Source: an uncultured Bacteroides sp. | Lineage (GTDB): Bacteria; Bacteroidota; Bacteroidia; Bacteroidales; Bacteroidaceae | Assembly: GCF_949298305.1 (NCBI RefSeq) | Contig: NZ_CASFWU010000010.1 | Location: 16,454-80,453 of the forward strand | Direction: 5' to 3' | Length of the DNA: 64,000 bases | Part shown: positions 35,462 to 43,880 of the stretch, one piece after another | Layout: each line of letters begins with the position of its first letter | Position numbering within the stretch: position 1 is the stretch's first letter | Notes under the pieces: model-generated | What the model was told of the DNA's origin: nothing | Databases searched by the model: none | Seen by the model: the letters and a program-made list of their open reading frames with translations, nothing else | Made by a program: the position numbers and the translations under genes

Positions 35462-37027
35462 ATGAAATATCCCATCGGAATACAGAGCTTTGACCGCATC
35501 ATTGAGGACGGTTATGTTTATGTGGACAAGACTGCCCTAATCTATAAACTGACGCACGACGGAAGCATTTATTTCCTGAGCCGTCCGCGCCGCTTCGGCA
35601 AGAGCTTGCTGGTATCCACCCTGGAGAATTACTTTGAGGGCCGCAAGGAGCTGTTCAAGGGGCTGGCCATCGAGGGGCTGGAGAAGGAGTGGGGGACTTA
35701 CCCTGTATTTCATGTGGACTTCAACAGCACCAATTTTACCAATCCGGGCGAGCTGGAGAAGAAGATTGACTTCCTGGTGTCGGAGTGGGAAAAGAAGTAC
35801 AGTCTGCCCTGCCGTAAGGACGAGCTGGGCCGCGGCGACCGCTTTGCGGAAGTGCTGCGCGCCGTCCACGAACAGACGGGCCGTCGCTGCGTGGTGCTCA
35901 TCGACGAGTACGACAAGCCGATACTCGACGTGCTGGATGTGGATGAAGAGTTGGAAGACCGGCACCGCAACGTTCTGAAGAGTTTCTACTCCGTGTTCAA
36001 GGCTGCCGACAGCCACCTGCGGTTCGTGCTGCTGACGGGGGTGACCAAGTTTTCGCAGGTGAGCGTGTTCAGCGGCTTCAACCAGCCGGACGACATCAGC
36101 ATGAGCACCGACTACGAAGCCCTGTGCGGCATCACGCAGGAGGAGCTGGAGCAGTATTTTGCCGAACCCATCGCACGGATGGCGGGGGAATACAGCACTA
36201 CGGTGGAGGATATGAAGGTACGCCTGAAAGCACAGTACGACGGCTATCACTTCAGTAAACGCCTGACGGACATTTACAACCCCTTCAGTCTGCTCAATGC
36301 CATGAAGAATTACAGCCTGGACAATTACTGGTTCCGTTCGGGCACGCCCACCTATCTCATCCGCCTGCTCTCCCACTTCGACGAGAACCTCAACGAACTG
36401 ACCGGCAAGTTCTACCCCATGGAGGAATTCATCGACTACAAGGCCGACGTGGAGAAGCCGCTGCCCATGATTTACCAGAGCGGCTACCTCACCATCAAAC
36501 AATACGACATCCTCTTCAACACCTTCCTGCTGGACTTCCCCAACAACGAGGTGAAGAACGGCTTCCTCACCATGCTGGCCTCATCCTACCTGAAGCCGGC
36601 CGAAAACACTTCCTCGTGGGTGAGGGATGTGGTCATTGCCATGCGTGGCGGCGAGGTGGAGAAGCTGCGCACGCTGTTCACCTCTTTCCTGGCCAGCATT
36701 CCCTACACCATGCGGCGCAAGGAGGGCGAGGCCGAGCGCGAACGCTACTTCCAATATACCTTCTACCTGATTATGCGTCTCATCAGTGTCTATACTGTCT
36801 ACTTGGAGAAAGTGCAGAGCCAAGGACGGGTGGACTGCGTTGTGGAGACACCGCAATACATCTACGTCTTCGAGTTCAAGCTGGACGGAACGGCGGCTGA
36901 GGCCCTGCGGCAGATTCAGGAAAAGGGTTATGCGCTGGAGTACTCTGCCGACACGCGCAGGGTGTATCAGGTGGGAGCCGCTTTCTCGTCCGAGACGGGC
37001 AGCATCAGCGACTGGGAGGTCGTCTGA
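35462..37027 (+). CDS. AAA-ATPase-like protein with C-terminal PD-(D/E)XK nuclease-like domain
   Basis: 521 residues of a family abundant in Bacteroides. It opens MKYPIGIQSFDRIIEDGYVY; the P-loop variant is RPRRFGKSLL (about 41-50), and Walker B is VVLIDEYDKPI near 146. The C-terminal nuclease-like motif is GRVDCVVETPQYIYVFEFKL (about 455-474), with the D...E-x-K pattern. Families PF09820/PF08011 by memory. Often in many copies per genome; a mobile or defence-related role has been suggested but not shown. It stands alone here, 211 bp from the phosphate transporter start. Confidence 0.88.
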   Translation: MKYPIGIQSFDRIIEDGYVYVDKTALIYKLTHDGSIYFLSRPRRFGKSLLVSTLENYFEGRKELFKGLAIEGLEKEWGTYPVFHVDFNSTNFTNPGELEKKIDFLVSEWEKKYSLPCRKDELGRGDRFAEVLRAVHEQTGRRCVVLIDEYDKPILDVLDVDEELEDRHRNVLKSFYSVFKAADSHLRFVLLTGVTKFSQVSVFSGFNQPDDISMSTDYEALCGITQEELEQYFAEPIARMAGEYSTTVEDMKVRLKAQYDGYHFSKRLTDIYNPFSLLNAMKNYSLDNYWFRSGTPTYLIRLLSHFDENLNELTGKFYPMEEFIDYKADVEKPLPMIYQSGYLTIKQYDILFNTFLLDFPNNEVKNGFLTMLASSYLKPAENTSSWVRDVVIAMRGGEVEKLRTLFTSFLASIPYTMRRKEGEAERERYFQYTFYLIMRLISVYTVYLEKVQSQGRVDCVVETPQYIYVFEFKLDGTAAEALRQIQEKGYALEYSADTRRVYQVGAAFSSETGSISDWEVV

Positions 37028-37057
37028 CGGAAGTGCTTCTTTCACGCCATTCTTTTT

Positions 37058-39133
37058 CTACACGCTTTGCTGCTTGTTCTTCAAGTATTCATAGAAAGTA
37101 TATTGCGAGCGCACCTTTTCCTTCTGCGGGTGGGGTGACTTCCAGCAGTTGCGCAGTTGGTCGTCCACCAGACAGGCCTTCCGCTTGTCGGCCAGCTGGA
37201 TGGCCAGCATGTCGGAGAGTTCCTGCTTCAGGTCGGCGTCCAGGATGGGCGTGACGGCCTCGATGCGGCGGTAGAGGTTGCGGCGCATCCAGTCGGGCGA
37301 GCCCAGGAAAATCTTCGGGTTGCCTCCGTTGCCGAAGTACCAGACGCGGGCGTGTTCGAGGAACGTGTCCACAATGCGGGTCACGCGGATGTTGCGGCTG
37401 TATGCCTGTCCGGGGATGAGGCAGCAGATGCCGCGCACGATGAGGTCAATCTCCACGCCGGCCTGCGAGGCTTCGTACAGGCGGTCTATCATGGCGGGGT
37501 CTTGCAGGGCGTTCATCTTGAGGATGATGCGCCCTTTTTTTCCGCTTTTGGCCAACTCTATTTCGCGGTCGATGAGGCGGTTCAGTTCGGGTATCAGGTT
37601 GAACTGCGCCACCAGCAGACGGCGGAATTTCGGGTTCTGTTTGCCCTGAAGGGTGCGGAACAGGTTGTGCAGGTCGCGCACGATAACGGGGTTGCTGGTG
37701 AACAGGCCGCTGTCCGCGTAGAGGGTGGCGGTCTTTTCGTTGAAGTTGCCCGTGCTGATGTAGGCGTACCCGGCCGTCAGGGGAGGCGTCTGCCTGCCTT
37801 TGCGCAGCACCAGCGCCACTTTGGCGTGTACCTTCAGTTTGGGGATGCTGTAAATGATGTTGATGCCTGCGTTCTTCATCATTTCGGCGGTGGCCAGGTT
37901 GTTTTCCTCGTCGAAGCGTGCTTTCAGCTCCACGAATACCGTCACCTTCTTGCCGTTTTGCGCAGCGGCTATCAGCGTGTTGATGACGGCCGAGTTCTCC
38001 GCCACGCGATATTGCGTCACCATGATTTCGCGTACGGTGGGGTCGTGCACCGCTTCGTAGAGGAAGTGGATGAAGTGGTCGAAGGAGTGGTAGGGATAGT
38101 GCAGCAGCAGGTCTTTCTTCTCCACGTAACGGAAGATGGACTCACGTTCGTCCAGGTAGGTGAGCTTCATGGGCTGAGGCTTGCGGACGGGACGCACGAT
38201 GTGGTCGGGATTGGGCAGGTGGCGCAAGTCTTCCAGATTGAGATGCTTGTCGCCCGGCACCAGCTCGCTGCGGTCAATGCGGTAGGCATCTATCAGGAAA
38301 TCGAGGAAATCGGCCGGCATGGCGCGGTCGTAGACAAAGCGGCACACGGCGCCTATCTTGCGCTTCTTGATTTTTGTCTTCACCTGCTCGATGATTTCGG
38401 ATGTGTTGGCCGCATCGTCTATCAGGATGTCAGCGTCTCTTGAAATCTTGATGCAATAGCTGCTCTCCACCTCGTAGCCGGGAAAGATGGTGTCCAGATT
38501 GGCCTTGATGATGTCCTCAATGAACATCAGGTAGCGGTCGTCCCCCCTGCGTGGCAGTTCGATGAAGCGGGGCACCTTGCTGTAGGGCAGCTTCATCACG
38601 AAGTATTCGGGCTGTCGGCGCCCGTCGGCCGGTGAGGGAGACTTGGGGAGCAGGCGCGCGGCCAGATAGAGGCGGTTGTCGCGCAGGAAGGAGACAATCT
38701 TTTCCTTGTTGACAGGTACGGGGGCCAGGTAGGGAAATATCTCTTCGCGGAAGAAACGGCGTACAAACTCCTGGTGGAAGGGCTCCACGTTGCGGCTCTG
38801 ATAGAAAATGATGTGCTGTCGGCGGAGGGCGGGCAGAATCTTCTGTTCGTAGATGCGGATACGTTCCTCCAGCTGGCGGTTCACCTCGCTGTTAATCTCC
38901 TCCACCAGTTCGACGGCAGCCTGCACGCTCTCCTCATCGCTGCGGACGGCCCCGCCGGCAATGGCCTTGTGGTCGGCCACACGTATCTTGTAGAATTCCT
39001 CCAGATTGGACGAGTAGATGGAGATGAAGTTGATGCGTTCATATAGCGGCAGCGTGCCGTCCTCGGCTTCCATCAATACGCGGTAGTTGAACGACAGCCA
39101 GCTGATGTCCCGTTTGAAATATCTGTTTTCCAT
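37058..39133 (-). CDS. ppk1: Polyphosphate kinase 1
   Basis: A 691-residue enzyme of normal PPK1 length that polymerises the gamma-phosphate of ATP into polyphosphate. The N-domain opens NRYFKRDISWLSFNYRVL and contains SSNLEEFYKIR. The autophosphorylated His is in KLKVHAKVALVLRK (about 435), and the second His in LEHARVWYFGNGG (about 596), matching the two catalytic histidines of the E. coli enzyme. ISTGNFNEKTATLY is the phospholipase-D-like motif. Membrane-associated in other species. Convergent with the AAA-ATPase gene and divergent from the metallophosphatase gene. Confidence 0.95.
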   Translation of the reverse strand: MENRYFKRDISWLSFNYRVLMEAEDGTLPLYERINFISIYSSNLEEFYKIRVADHKAIAGGAVRSDEESVQAAVELVEEINSEVNRQLEERIRIYEQKILPALRRQHIIFYQSRNVEPFHQEFVRRFFREEIFPYLAPVPVNKEKIVSFLRDNRLYLAARLLPKSPSPADGRRQPEYFVMKLPYSKVPRFIELPRRGDDRYLMFIEDIIKANLDTIFPGYEVESSYCIKISRDADILIDDAANTSEIIEQVKTKIKKRKIGAVCRFVYDRAMPADFLDFLIDAYRIDRSELVPGDKHLNLEDLRHLPNPDHIVRPVRKPQPMKLTYLDERESIFRYVEKKDLLLHYPYHSFDHFIHFLYEAVHDPTVREIMVTQYRVAENSAVINTLIAAAQNGKKVTVFVELKARFDEENNLATAEMMKNAGINIIYSIPKLKVHAKVALVLRKGRQTPPLTAGYAYISTGNFNEKTATLYADSGLFTSNPVIVRDLHNLFRTLQGKQNPKFRRLLVAQFNLIPELNRLIDREIELAKSGKKGRIILKMNALQDPAMIDRLYEASQAGVEIDLIVRGICCLIPGQAYSRNIRVTRIVDTFLEHARVWYFGNGGNPKIFLGSPDWMRRNLYRRIEAVTPILDADLKQELSDMLAIQLADKRKACLVDDQLRNCWKSPHPQKEKVRSQYTFYEYLKNKQQSV

Positions 39134-39241
39134 GAAGATTCAAGTTTGGCGGTTCGCTCCTGTCCGTGGTCCGTTTCCGACATTCTGACAAAAAAAGGTC
39201 ATTCCGATATAGGAAGGAGCTAAAATCTGACCAAATATAAC

Positions 39242-39249
39242 TACCTTTG
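39242..39249 (+). promoter_or_regulatory. Candidate -7 box of the metallophosphatase gene
   Basis: TACCTTTG in the 136-bp divergent region between ppk1 and the phosphatase, 20 bp before the start codon; -33 box unclear. Confidence 0.5.
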
Positions 39250-39269
39250 TACAAATAAACAAAAGAAAA

Positions 39270-39761
39270 ATGATAAAAATAGGTTTGTTATCGGATACGC
39301 ACGGCTATTGGGACGAGAAATACCTGCAATACTTCGAGTCGTGTGACGAAATCTGGCATGCGGGCGACATCGGCTCGATGGAGGTTGCCCGGAAGCTGGA
39401 GGCTTTCCGCCCCTTTCGGGCGGTTTATGGCAACATTGACGGGCAGGACATCCGCCGCATCTATCCCCAGACCCTCCGTTTCAAGGTGGAGGGGGCGGAG
39501 GTGCTGATGAAACACATCGGCGGCTATCCCGGTAAGTACGACCCCTCCATTGCGGGCAGCATCCTCACGCGTCCGCCCAAGCTGTTCATCAGCGGCCACT
39601 CGCACATCCTGAAGGTGAAATATGACAAGACGCTCGATTTGCTCCACATCAATCCGGGGGCGGCCGGCAAGTACGGCTTTCACAAAGTGCGCACACTGGT
39701 ACGTTTTGTCATTGAGGACGGTATGTTCAAGGATTTGGAAGTGGTGGAGCTGGCCGGATAA
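39270..39761 (+). CDS. YfcE/MJ0936-type metallophosphoesterase
   Basis: A 163-residue calcineurin-like phosphoesterase. Metal-ligand motifs in order: LLSDTHGY (about 6), WHAGDIGS (about 29), VYGNIDGQ (about 51), LMKHIGGYPG (about 75) and FISGHSHILKVK (about 102). The compact size and GNID motif fit the YfcE/MJ0936 phosphodiesterase group; the physiological substrate is not known. Divergent from ppk1. Confidence 0.9.
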   Translation: MIKIGLLSDTHGYWDEKYLQYFESCDEIWHAGDIGSMEVARKLEAFRPFRAVYGNIDGQDIRRIYPQTLRFKVEGAEVLMKHIGGYPGKYDPSIAGSILTRPPKLFISGHSHILKVKYDKTLDLLHINPGAAGKYGFHKVRTLVRFVIEDGMFKDLEVVELAG

Positions 39762-39979
39762 TCTGCTGTCTTGAGTAAACACTCCTCTCTATATGGGGGA
39801 AGCTGGTTGCTGGCCGGTACTTTGCATAAATAGTTGTAAACACAAGTGAAATAGCCAATAGAATTGGAAAGTACCATGAGTTTACCGTAAAAAGGAAGTG
39901 ATAAAGCCGGAGAAGTGTTATATGCTTCCATAGGCTGCCCGCATCGCGTAAAGACGGAGGAGAGGTGGGGTATGGGCAT

Positions 39980-40040
39980 AAAAAAGGAGTACCGCTGTAC
40001 TCCAACCTTTGTTAACCTTAAATCTAATACTATGAAAAAC
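39980..40040 (-). ncRNA. Probable small RNA, copy 1 (about 60 nt)
   Basis: Read on the minus strand, a complete promoter (40047-40077) is followed by about 55 nt beginning near GTGTTTTTCATAGTATTAG. It ends in the hairpin GGAGTACAGCGGTACTCC (40003-39986) and six T. A second, identical transcribed region with its own promoter lies 1001 bp away. On the plus strand the same DNA contains ATGAAAAACACGTTGTAA, a five-codon ORF, but no terminator or promoter fits that direction. Function unknown; a trans-acting regulator or attenuator-like RNA are both possible. Confidence 0.7.
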
Positions 40041-40046
40041 ACGTTG

Positions 40047-40077
40047 TAAAGGTACGGACTTTCGGGACAATTGCAAA
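40047..40077 (-). promoter_or_regulatory. Promoter of small RNA copy 1
   Basis: On the minus strand TTTG (40077-40074), 19 bp, TACCTTTA (40054-40047): consensus Bacteroides spacing with one mismatch in the -7 box. Confidence 0.7.
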
Positions 40078-40428
40078 CAAAACAGGCGGAAAATGTGATA
40101 TTCTAACATGTTTTATCGTTTTTGCTTGTATTGTTAACACTTATAAGGGTGTTTGTGTCCGGAGGAGTGTTTGGTCCGTCGTATGATTGATTGGGCCGTT
40201 GCTTGAATAGTGTTCGGGGCAGAACCGTTAAGGTGCGGGTTGTACTCTCTTTTATTGTCGGCTGATGGGTATTGCTTCACGTTTTTCAGTTTGTTCCGAA
40301 TATCAGGATAATACTTGCAAAAAGTTGTATTTTGGCGGATTCTGCTGACGCTGACTGTTTGTAGATGGTGTAAAATAGAGGTCGGAAAGACGCCTGTGGG
40401 GGGCTTGCTGTCTCCTCCGGGCAAGCGC

Positions 40429-40582
40429 CGTCCGTCCACGATGCAAGCTTCGTCCGTTCAGAATGCTTGTTCCGTCCGTCCACAATGCTTGTTCCGTCCG
40501 TCCACAATGCTTGTTCCGTCCGTCCACAATGCTTGTTCCGTCCGTGCAGAATGCTTGTACGGCTCGTCCAAAAGCCTTGTTC
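40429..40582. repeat. Tandem array of seven 22-bp units (array D) in a dispersed repeat
   Basis: Seven contiguous 22-bp units with consensus CGTCCGTCCACAATGCTTGT+TC. Units 40473-40538 (three) are identical; the outer ones diverge. Each contains ACAATGCTTGT, a short palindrome. The array lies in a longer block (about 40280-40835) homologous to about 63240-63720, including the shared downstream words CTCTCTTTCAAATGTAAGGA and AGGAAAGTCAAAGTGTCA. It sits between the two small RNA copies in the 1668-bp gene-free gap 39762-41429. Confidence 0.9.
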
Positions 40583-40979
40583 CGGCCTTTGGGAAGGCTG
40601 GTTGGCTCCTCTAAAGTGGCTTTGGGAAGCTGTAAAGTGGGTATTTCCCTCCCTCGGAAGCTGTTTTTCTCTCTCTTTCAAATGTAAGGATTTCGCTATC
40701 TTGCTGCCATGCTGTTGGTTATGGATTTTTGTTCCCGTTTTTTCGTGCAAGCCGGACAGAAGGCCGAAATAACGGATTCTCACGCATCAGGAAAGTCAAA
40801 GTGTCAAAATGTAAATCCGTGGCGATGATGGTGATTGTAATACGAGGGCGGAAGCTGGATGCTGGGAAGTTTATGGACGAGTGCTTGTGCGTATGGTCGA
40901 TATTTGCAAGTTTGCCTGCCTGGAGAATTGGAGCGGATGGGGATATGGCGTGAAAGTTCCGGAGTTGGGGTATGGACAT

Positions 40980-41041
40980 AAAAAAAGGAGTACCGCTGTA
41001 CTCCAACCTTTGTTAACCTTAAATCTAATACTATGAAAAAC
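40980..41041 (-). ncRNA. Probable small RNA, copy 2 (about 60 nt)
   Basis: Identical to copy 1 from GTGTTTTTCATAG through the terminator hairpin (41004-40987) and followed by seven T on the minus strand. Its promoter has the full consensus. Similarity to copy 1 extends upstream through the promoter (CAAAxGATAAAACxTGTTA-type matches) and about 25 bp past the terminator, so the whole unit of about 150 bp was duplicated. Confidence 0.72.
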
Positions 41042-41047
41042 ACAGTG

Positions 41048-41078
41048 CAAAGGTACGCACTTTGGGGTAATCTGCAAA
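41048..41078 (-). promoter_or_regulatory. Promoter of small RNA copy 2
   Basis: On the minus strand TTTG (41078-41075), 19 bp, TACCTTTG (41055-41048): exact -33/-7 consensus. Confidence 0.75.
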
Positions 41079-41309
41079 TAATTGGATGAAAAACTTTCGA
41101 TTTGTAACAAGTTTTATCGTTTGTTTGCTGGTTGTTAACATACCGGGCGTCTTTTTTCCTTCTTCTCAATCCTTTTTCTTCGCGGAGGGCCGGCTTTTCG
41201 GGGATTGTCCGGCGGGAAAGCAGGGAAGGGGTACGGACTTCCTTTTGCACGGAGGGCCTGCGGAGGGGGAAGGCCCAGGGGGCTGTAATGAAAAAAACAA
41301 TCGTTTTAT

Positions 41310-41340
41310 TTTGTACTGCATCCGCTTTGCGCTATCTTTG
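41310..41340 (+). promoter_or_regulatory. Promoter of rfbA-rfbB
   Basis: TTTG (41310-41313), 19 bp, TATCTTTG (41333-41340); exact consensus, about 90 bp before the rfbA start. Confidence 0.8.
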
Positions 41341-41429
41341 TACCCTGAATAGCAACGAGAGCCGTGGGGCATCGTCCTCCTTCTTATTTTATTCTCCGAT
41401 TGACAATTTTAAATACAAAGAACTGAAAT

Positions 41430-42308
41430 ATGAAAGGAATTATTCTTGCCGGTGGCAGTGCTACCCGACTCTATCCGTTGTCCAAGGCTATCTCCAAGCA
41501 GATTATGCCCGTCTACGACAAGCCCATGATTTATTATCCCCTCTCCACACTGATGCTGGCCGGCATCCGTGAGGTGCTCATCATTTCCACCCCGCGCGAC
41601 CTGCCCATGTTTCGCGAGTTGCTGGGAACGGGCGAGGAGCTGGGCATGTCCTTCTCCTACAAGATTCAGGAAAAGCCTAACGGATTGGCACAGGCCTTTG
41701 TATTGGGTGCCGAGTTCCTGAACGGCGAGCCGGGGTGTCTCATCCTGGGCGACAACCTGTTCTACGGACAAGGCTTCTCGGCCATGCTGAAGCGTGCCGC
41801 TTCCATCGAGAAGGGTGCCTGCATCTTCGGCTATTATGTGAAAGACCCGCGTGCCTATGGCGTGGTGGAATTTGATGCCGACGGAAAGGCCGTGTCGCTG
41901 GAAGAAAAGCCGGCCCATCCGAAGAGCAACTATGCCGTTCCCGGCCTTTACTTCTACGATGCCACCGTCACCGAGAAGGCTGCTGCCCTGAAGCCCTCGG
42001 CCCGCGGCGAATACGAGATTACCGACCTGAACCGCCTCTATCTGGAAGAGGGTACGTTGCGTGTGGAGCTCTTCGGACGTGGCTTTGCCTGGCTCGATAC
42101 GGGCAACTGCGACAGCCTGCTCGAAGCCAGCAACTTCGTGGCTACCATCCAGAACCGTCAGGGCTTCCGCGTGAGCTGCATTGAGGAGATTGCCTGGCGC
42201 AAGGGTTGGATAGACTCCGACCAGCTCTACCGCCTGGGCGAACAGCTGGGCAAGACGGAGTATGGCAACTACCTGATGGAGCTGGCTGAATCTCATCGCA
42301 ACAAATGA
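41430..42308 (+). CDS. rfbA: Glucose-1-phosphate thymidylyltransferase
   Basis: 292 residues, full family length. Opens [20 protein letters not shown] (nucleotide-binding G-x-G-T/A-R-L signature) with [15 protein letters not shown]; also [10 protein letters not shown] and LGDNLFYG, the active-site and metal-binding regions. Converts glucose 1-phosphate and dTTP to dTDP-glucose, the first step of dTDP-L-rhamnose and related deoxysugar synthesis. Followed after 50 bp by rfbB in the same transcript. Confidence 0.95.
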   Translation: MKGIILAGGSATRLYPLSKAISKQIMPVYDKPMIYYPLSTLMLAGIREVLIISTPRDLPMFRELLGTGEELGMSFSYKIQEKPNGLAQAFVLGAEFLNGEPGCLILGDNLFYGQGFSAMLKRAASIEKGACIFGYYVKDPRAYGVVEFDADGKAVSLEEKPAHPKSNYAVPGLYFYDATVTEKAAALKPSARGEYEITDLNRLYLEEGTLRVELFGRGFAWLDTGNCDSLLEASNFVATIQNRQGFRVSCIEEIAWRKGWIDSDQLYRLGEQLGKTEYGNYLMELAESHRNK

Positions 42309-42358
42309 GATGAAATCTTATATCGGACAGACTTTTAACTTCAAATTTAGAAACGGAT

Positions 42359-43498
42359 ATGAAAACTTATCTTGTGACTGGTGCCGCCGGTTTTATCGGG
42401 GCCAATTTCATTAAATATATTCTGGCCAAGCACAGCGACATCAAGGTCGTGATACTGGATGCGCTGACTTATGCAGGCAATCTGGGCACTATTGCCTCAG
42501 ATATTGACAACGAGCGTTGCATCTTCGTGAAGGGAGACATTTGCGACCTCCGTTTGGCCGACGAGCTGTTCGGCAAGTACAAGTTCGACTATGTGGTGAA
42601 CTTCGCAGCCGAGAGCCACGTGGACCGCAGCATCGAGAATCCCCAGCTGTTCTTGCAGACCAACATCCTGGGTACGCAGAACCTGCTGGACGCCGCCCGC
42701 CGTGCGTGGGTGACGGGCAAGGACGAGCAGGGCTATCCCACCTGGCGCAAGGGCGTGCGCTATCATCAGGTTTCTACCGACGAGGTGTACGGCTCGCTGG
42801 GTGCCGAAGGCTACTTCACCGAAACCACTCCGCTCTGCCCCCACAGCCCGTACAGCGCCAGCAAGACCAGTGCAGACCTGGTGGTCATGGCCTACCACGA
42901 CACCTACAAGATGCCGGTGACCATCACCCGCTGCTCCAACAACTACGGCCCTTATCACTTCCCCGAGAAACTGATACCGCTGATTATCAAGAATATCCTT
43001 GAAGGCAAGAAACTGCCTGTCTACGGCGACGGAAGCAACGTGCGCGACTGGCTCTACGTGGAAGACCATTGCAAGGCCATCGACCTCGTGGTGCGCGAAG
43101 GCGTGGATGGCGAAGTCTACAACGTAGGCGGCCACAACGAAAAGACCAATCTGGAGATTGTGAAGCTGACCATCGCCACTATCCATCGCCTGATGACCGA
43201 GAAGCCCGAATACCGCCAGGTATTGAAGAAGCAGGTGAAGGGCGCCGACGGCCAGATTGATATCAGCTGGATCAACGAAGACCTGATTACCTTTGTCAAG
43301 GACCGTCTGGGTCACGACCAGCGTTACGCCATCGACCCCACCAAGATAACCAATGCCCTGGGCTGGTATCCTGAAACGAAGTTCGAGGTGGGCATCGTCA
43401 AGACCATCGAATGGTACCTGAACAACCAGGCCTGGGTTGAGGAAGTGACCAGCGGCGACTATCAGAACTACTACGAACGGATGTACGGCAAGCGTTGA
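42359..43498 (+). CDS. rfbB: dTDP-glucose 4,6-dehydratase
   Basis: A 379-residue extended short-chain dehydrogenase: NAD-binding TGAAGFIGANF at the N-terminus, FAAESHVDRS, the Thr-Asp-Glu active site in HQVSTDEVYGSL, and catalytic YSASKTSADL (Tyr-x3-Lys). It makes dTDP-4-keto-6-deoxyglucose from the RfbA product. The rfbC and rfbD genes of the rhamnose branch are not adjacent, so they are elsewhere or another deoxysugar is made. Confidence 0.95.
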   Translation: MKTYLVTGAAGFIGANFIKYILAKHSDIKVVILDALTYAGNLGTIASDIDNERCIFVKGDICDLRLADELFGKYKFDYVVNFAAESHVDRSIENPQLFLQTNILGTQNLLDAARRAWVTGKDEQGYPTWRKGVRYHQVSTDEVYGSLGAEGYFTETTPLCPHSPYSASKTSADLVVMAYHDTYKMPVTITRCSNNYGPYHFPEKLIPLIIKNILEGKKLPVYGDGSNVRDWLYVEDHCKAIDLVVREGVDGEVYNVGGHNEKTNLEIVKLTIATIHRLMTEKPEYRQVLKKQVKGADGQIDISWINEDLITFVKDRLGHDQRYAIDPTKITNALGWYPETKFEVGIVKTIEWYLNNQAWVEEVTSGDYQNYYERMYGKR

Positions 43499-43523
43499 GT
43501 CCGGTTGCACGGGCCATGCTCTG

Positions 43524-43584
43524 CGATAACCATACGAACAGCATACGGGGCGAGTTCTCGCTCCGTATGCTGTTCTGTTTATCG
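43524..43584 (+). terminator. Hairpin downstream of rfbB (candidate terminator)
   Basis: GAACAGCATACGG and CCGTATGCTGTTC form a 13-bp stem, extended inward by GCGAG/CTCGC and outward by CGATAA/TTATCG. The following T tract is weak (TGTTTATCGTATATT), so this may be a mixed terminator/stability hairpin. Confidence 0.6.
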
Positions 43585-43733
43585 TATATTGCAGTTTTGC
43601 CGGATTTATGGTCGGCTGGCTCTGAAGGGGCAGGCCGGAAGCCTCGTGTGGCAGGCGCTTTTCTTTACAAAGGTATCCGAATGCCAGTCCGCTTCATAGT
43701 CAATCGGTAAAACAGGTTTAAACCCTAAGATGG

Positions 43734-43799
43734 CTATGTTTGAAACATAACCGTCCTATGTTTTAAACATAGGTCTCCTGTGTTTGAAACATTCTCTGT
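43734..43799. repeat. Tandem array of three 22-bp units (array E)
   Basis: Units begin CTATGTTTGAAACATA, CTATGTTTTAAACATAGG and CTGTGTTTGAAACATT. Each is an odd palindrome with 7-bp arms (TATGTTT/AAACATA) around one base. A degenerate unit (AACAGGTTTAAACCC) precedes them. Within the 382-bp gap between rfbB and menA, which otherwise contains only the rfbB hairpin. Confidence 0.75.
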
Positions 43800-43880
43800 G
43801 TCGGATGCTCGTGTTTCTGTACGTGGAGGCGTATCAGAAATCCAAAGCGGGTAATAATAGCTTACGAATACTGTCTGTCT

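Noticed and set aside
40032..40050. Plus-strand mini-ORFs ATGAAAAACAC... read as leader peptides
   Set aside because: No plus-strand promoter or terminator fits, while the minus strand has promoter plus intrinsic terminator at both copies.
40429..40582. CRISPR array
   Set aside because: Units are contiguous 22-bp repeats with no spacers and there are no cas genes in the window; the same holds for all nine arrays.
40286..40783. 165-codon minus-strand frame across array D (repeating RTEQALWTDGTS-like residues)
   Set aside because: The homologous DNA at 63240-63680 does not keep the same single frame, and a 22-bp unit shifts frame each repeat. DNA-level similarity is what is conserved, so I treat it as a non-coding repeat.
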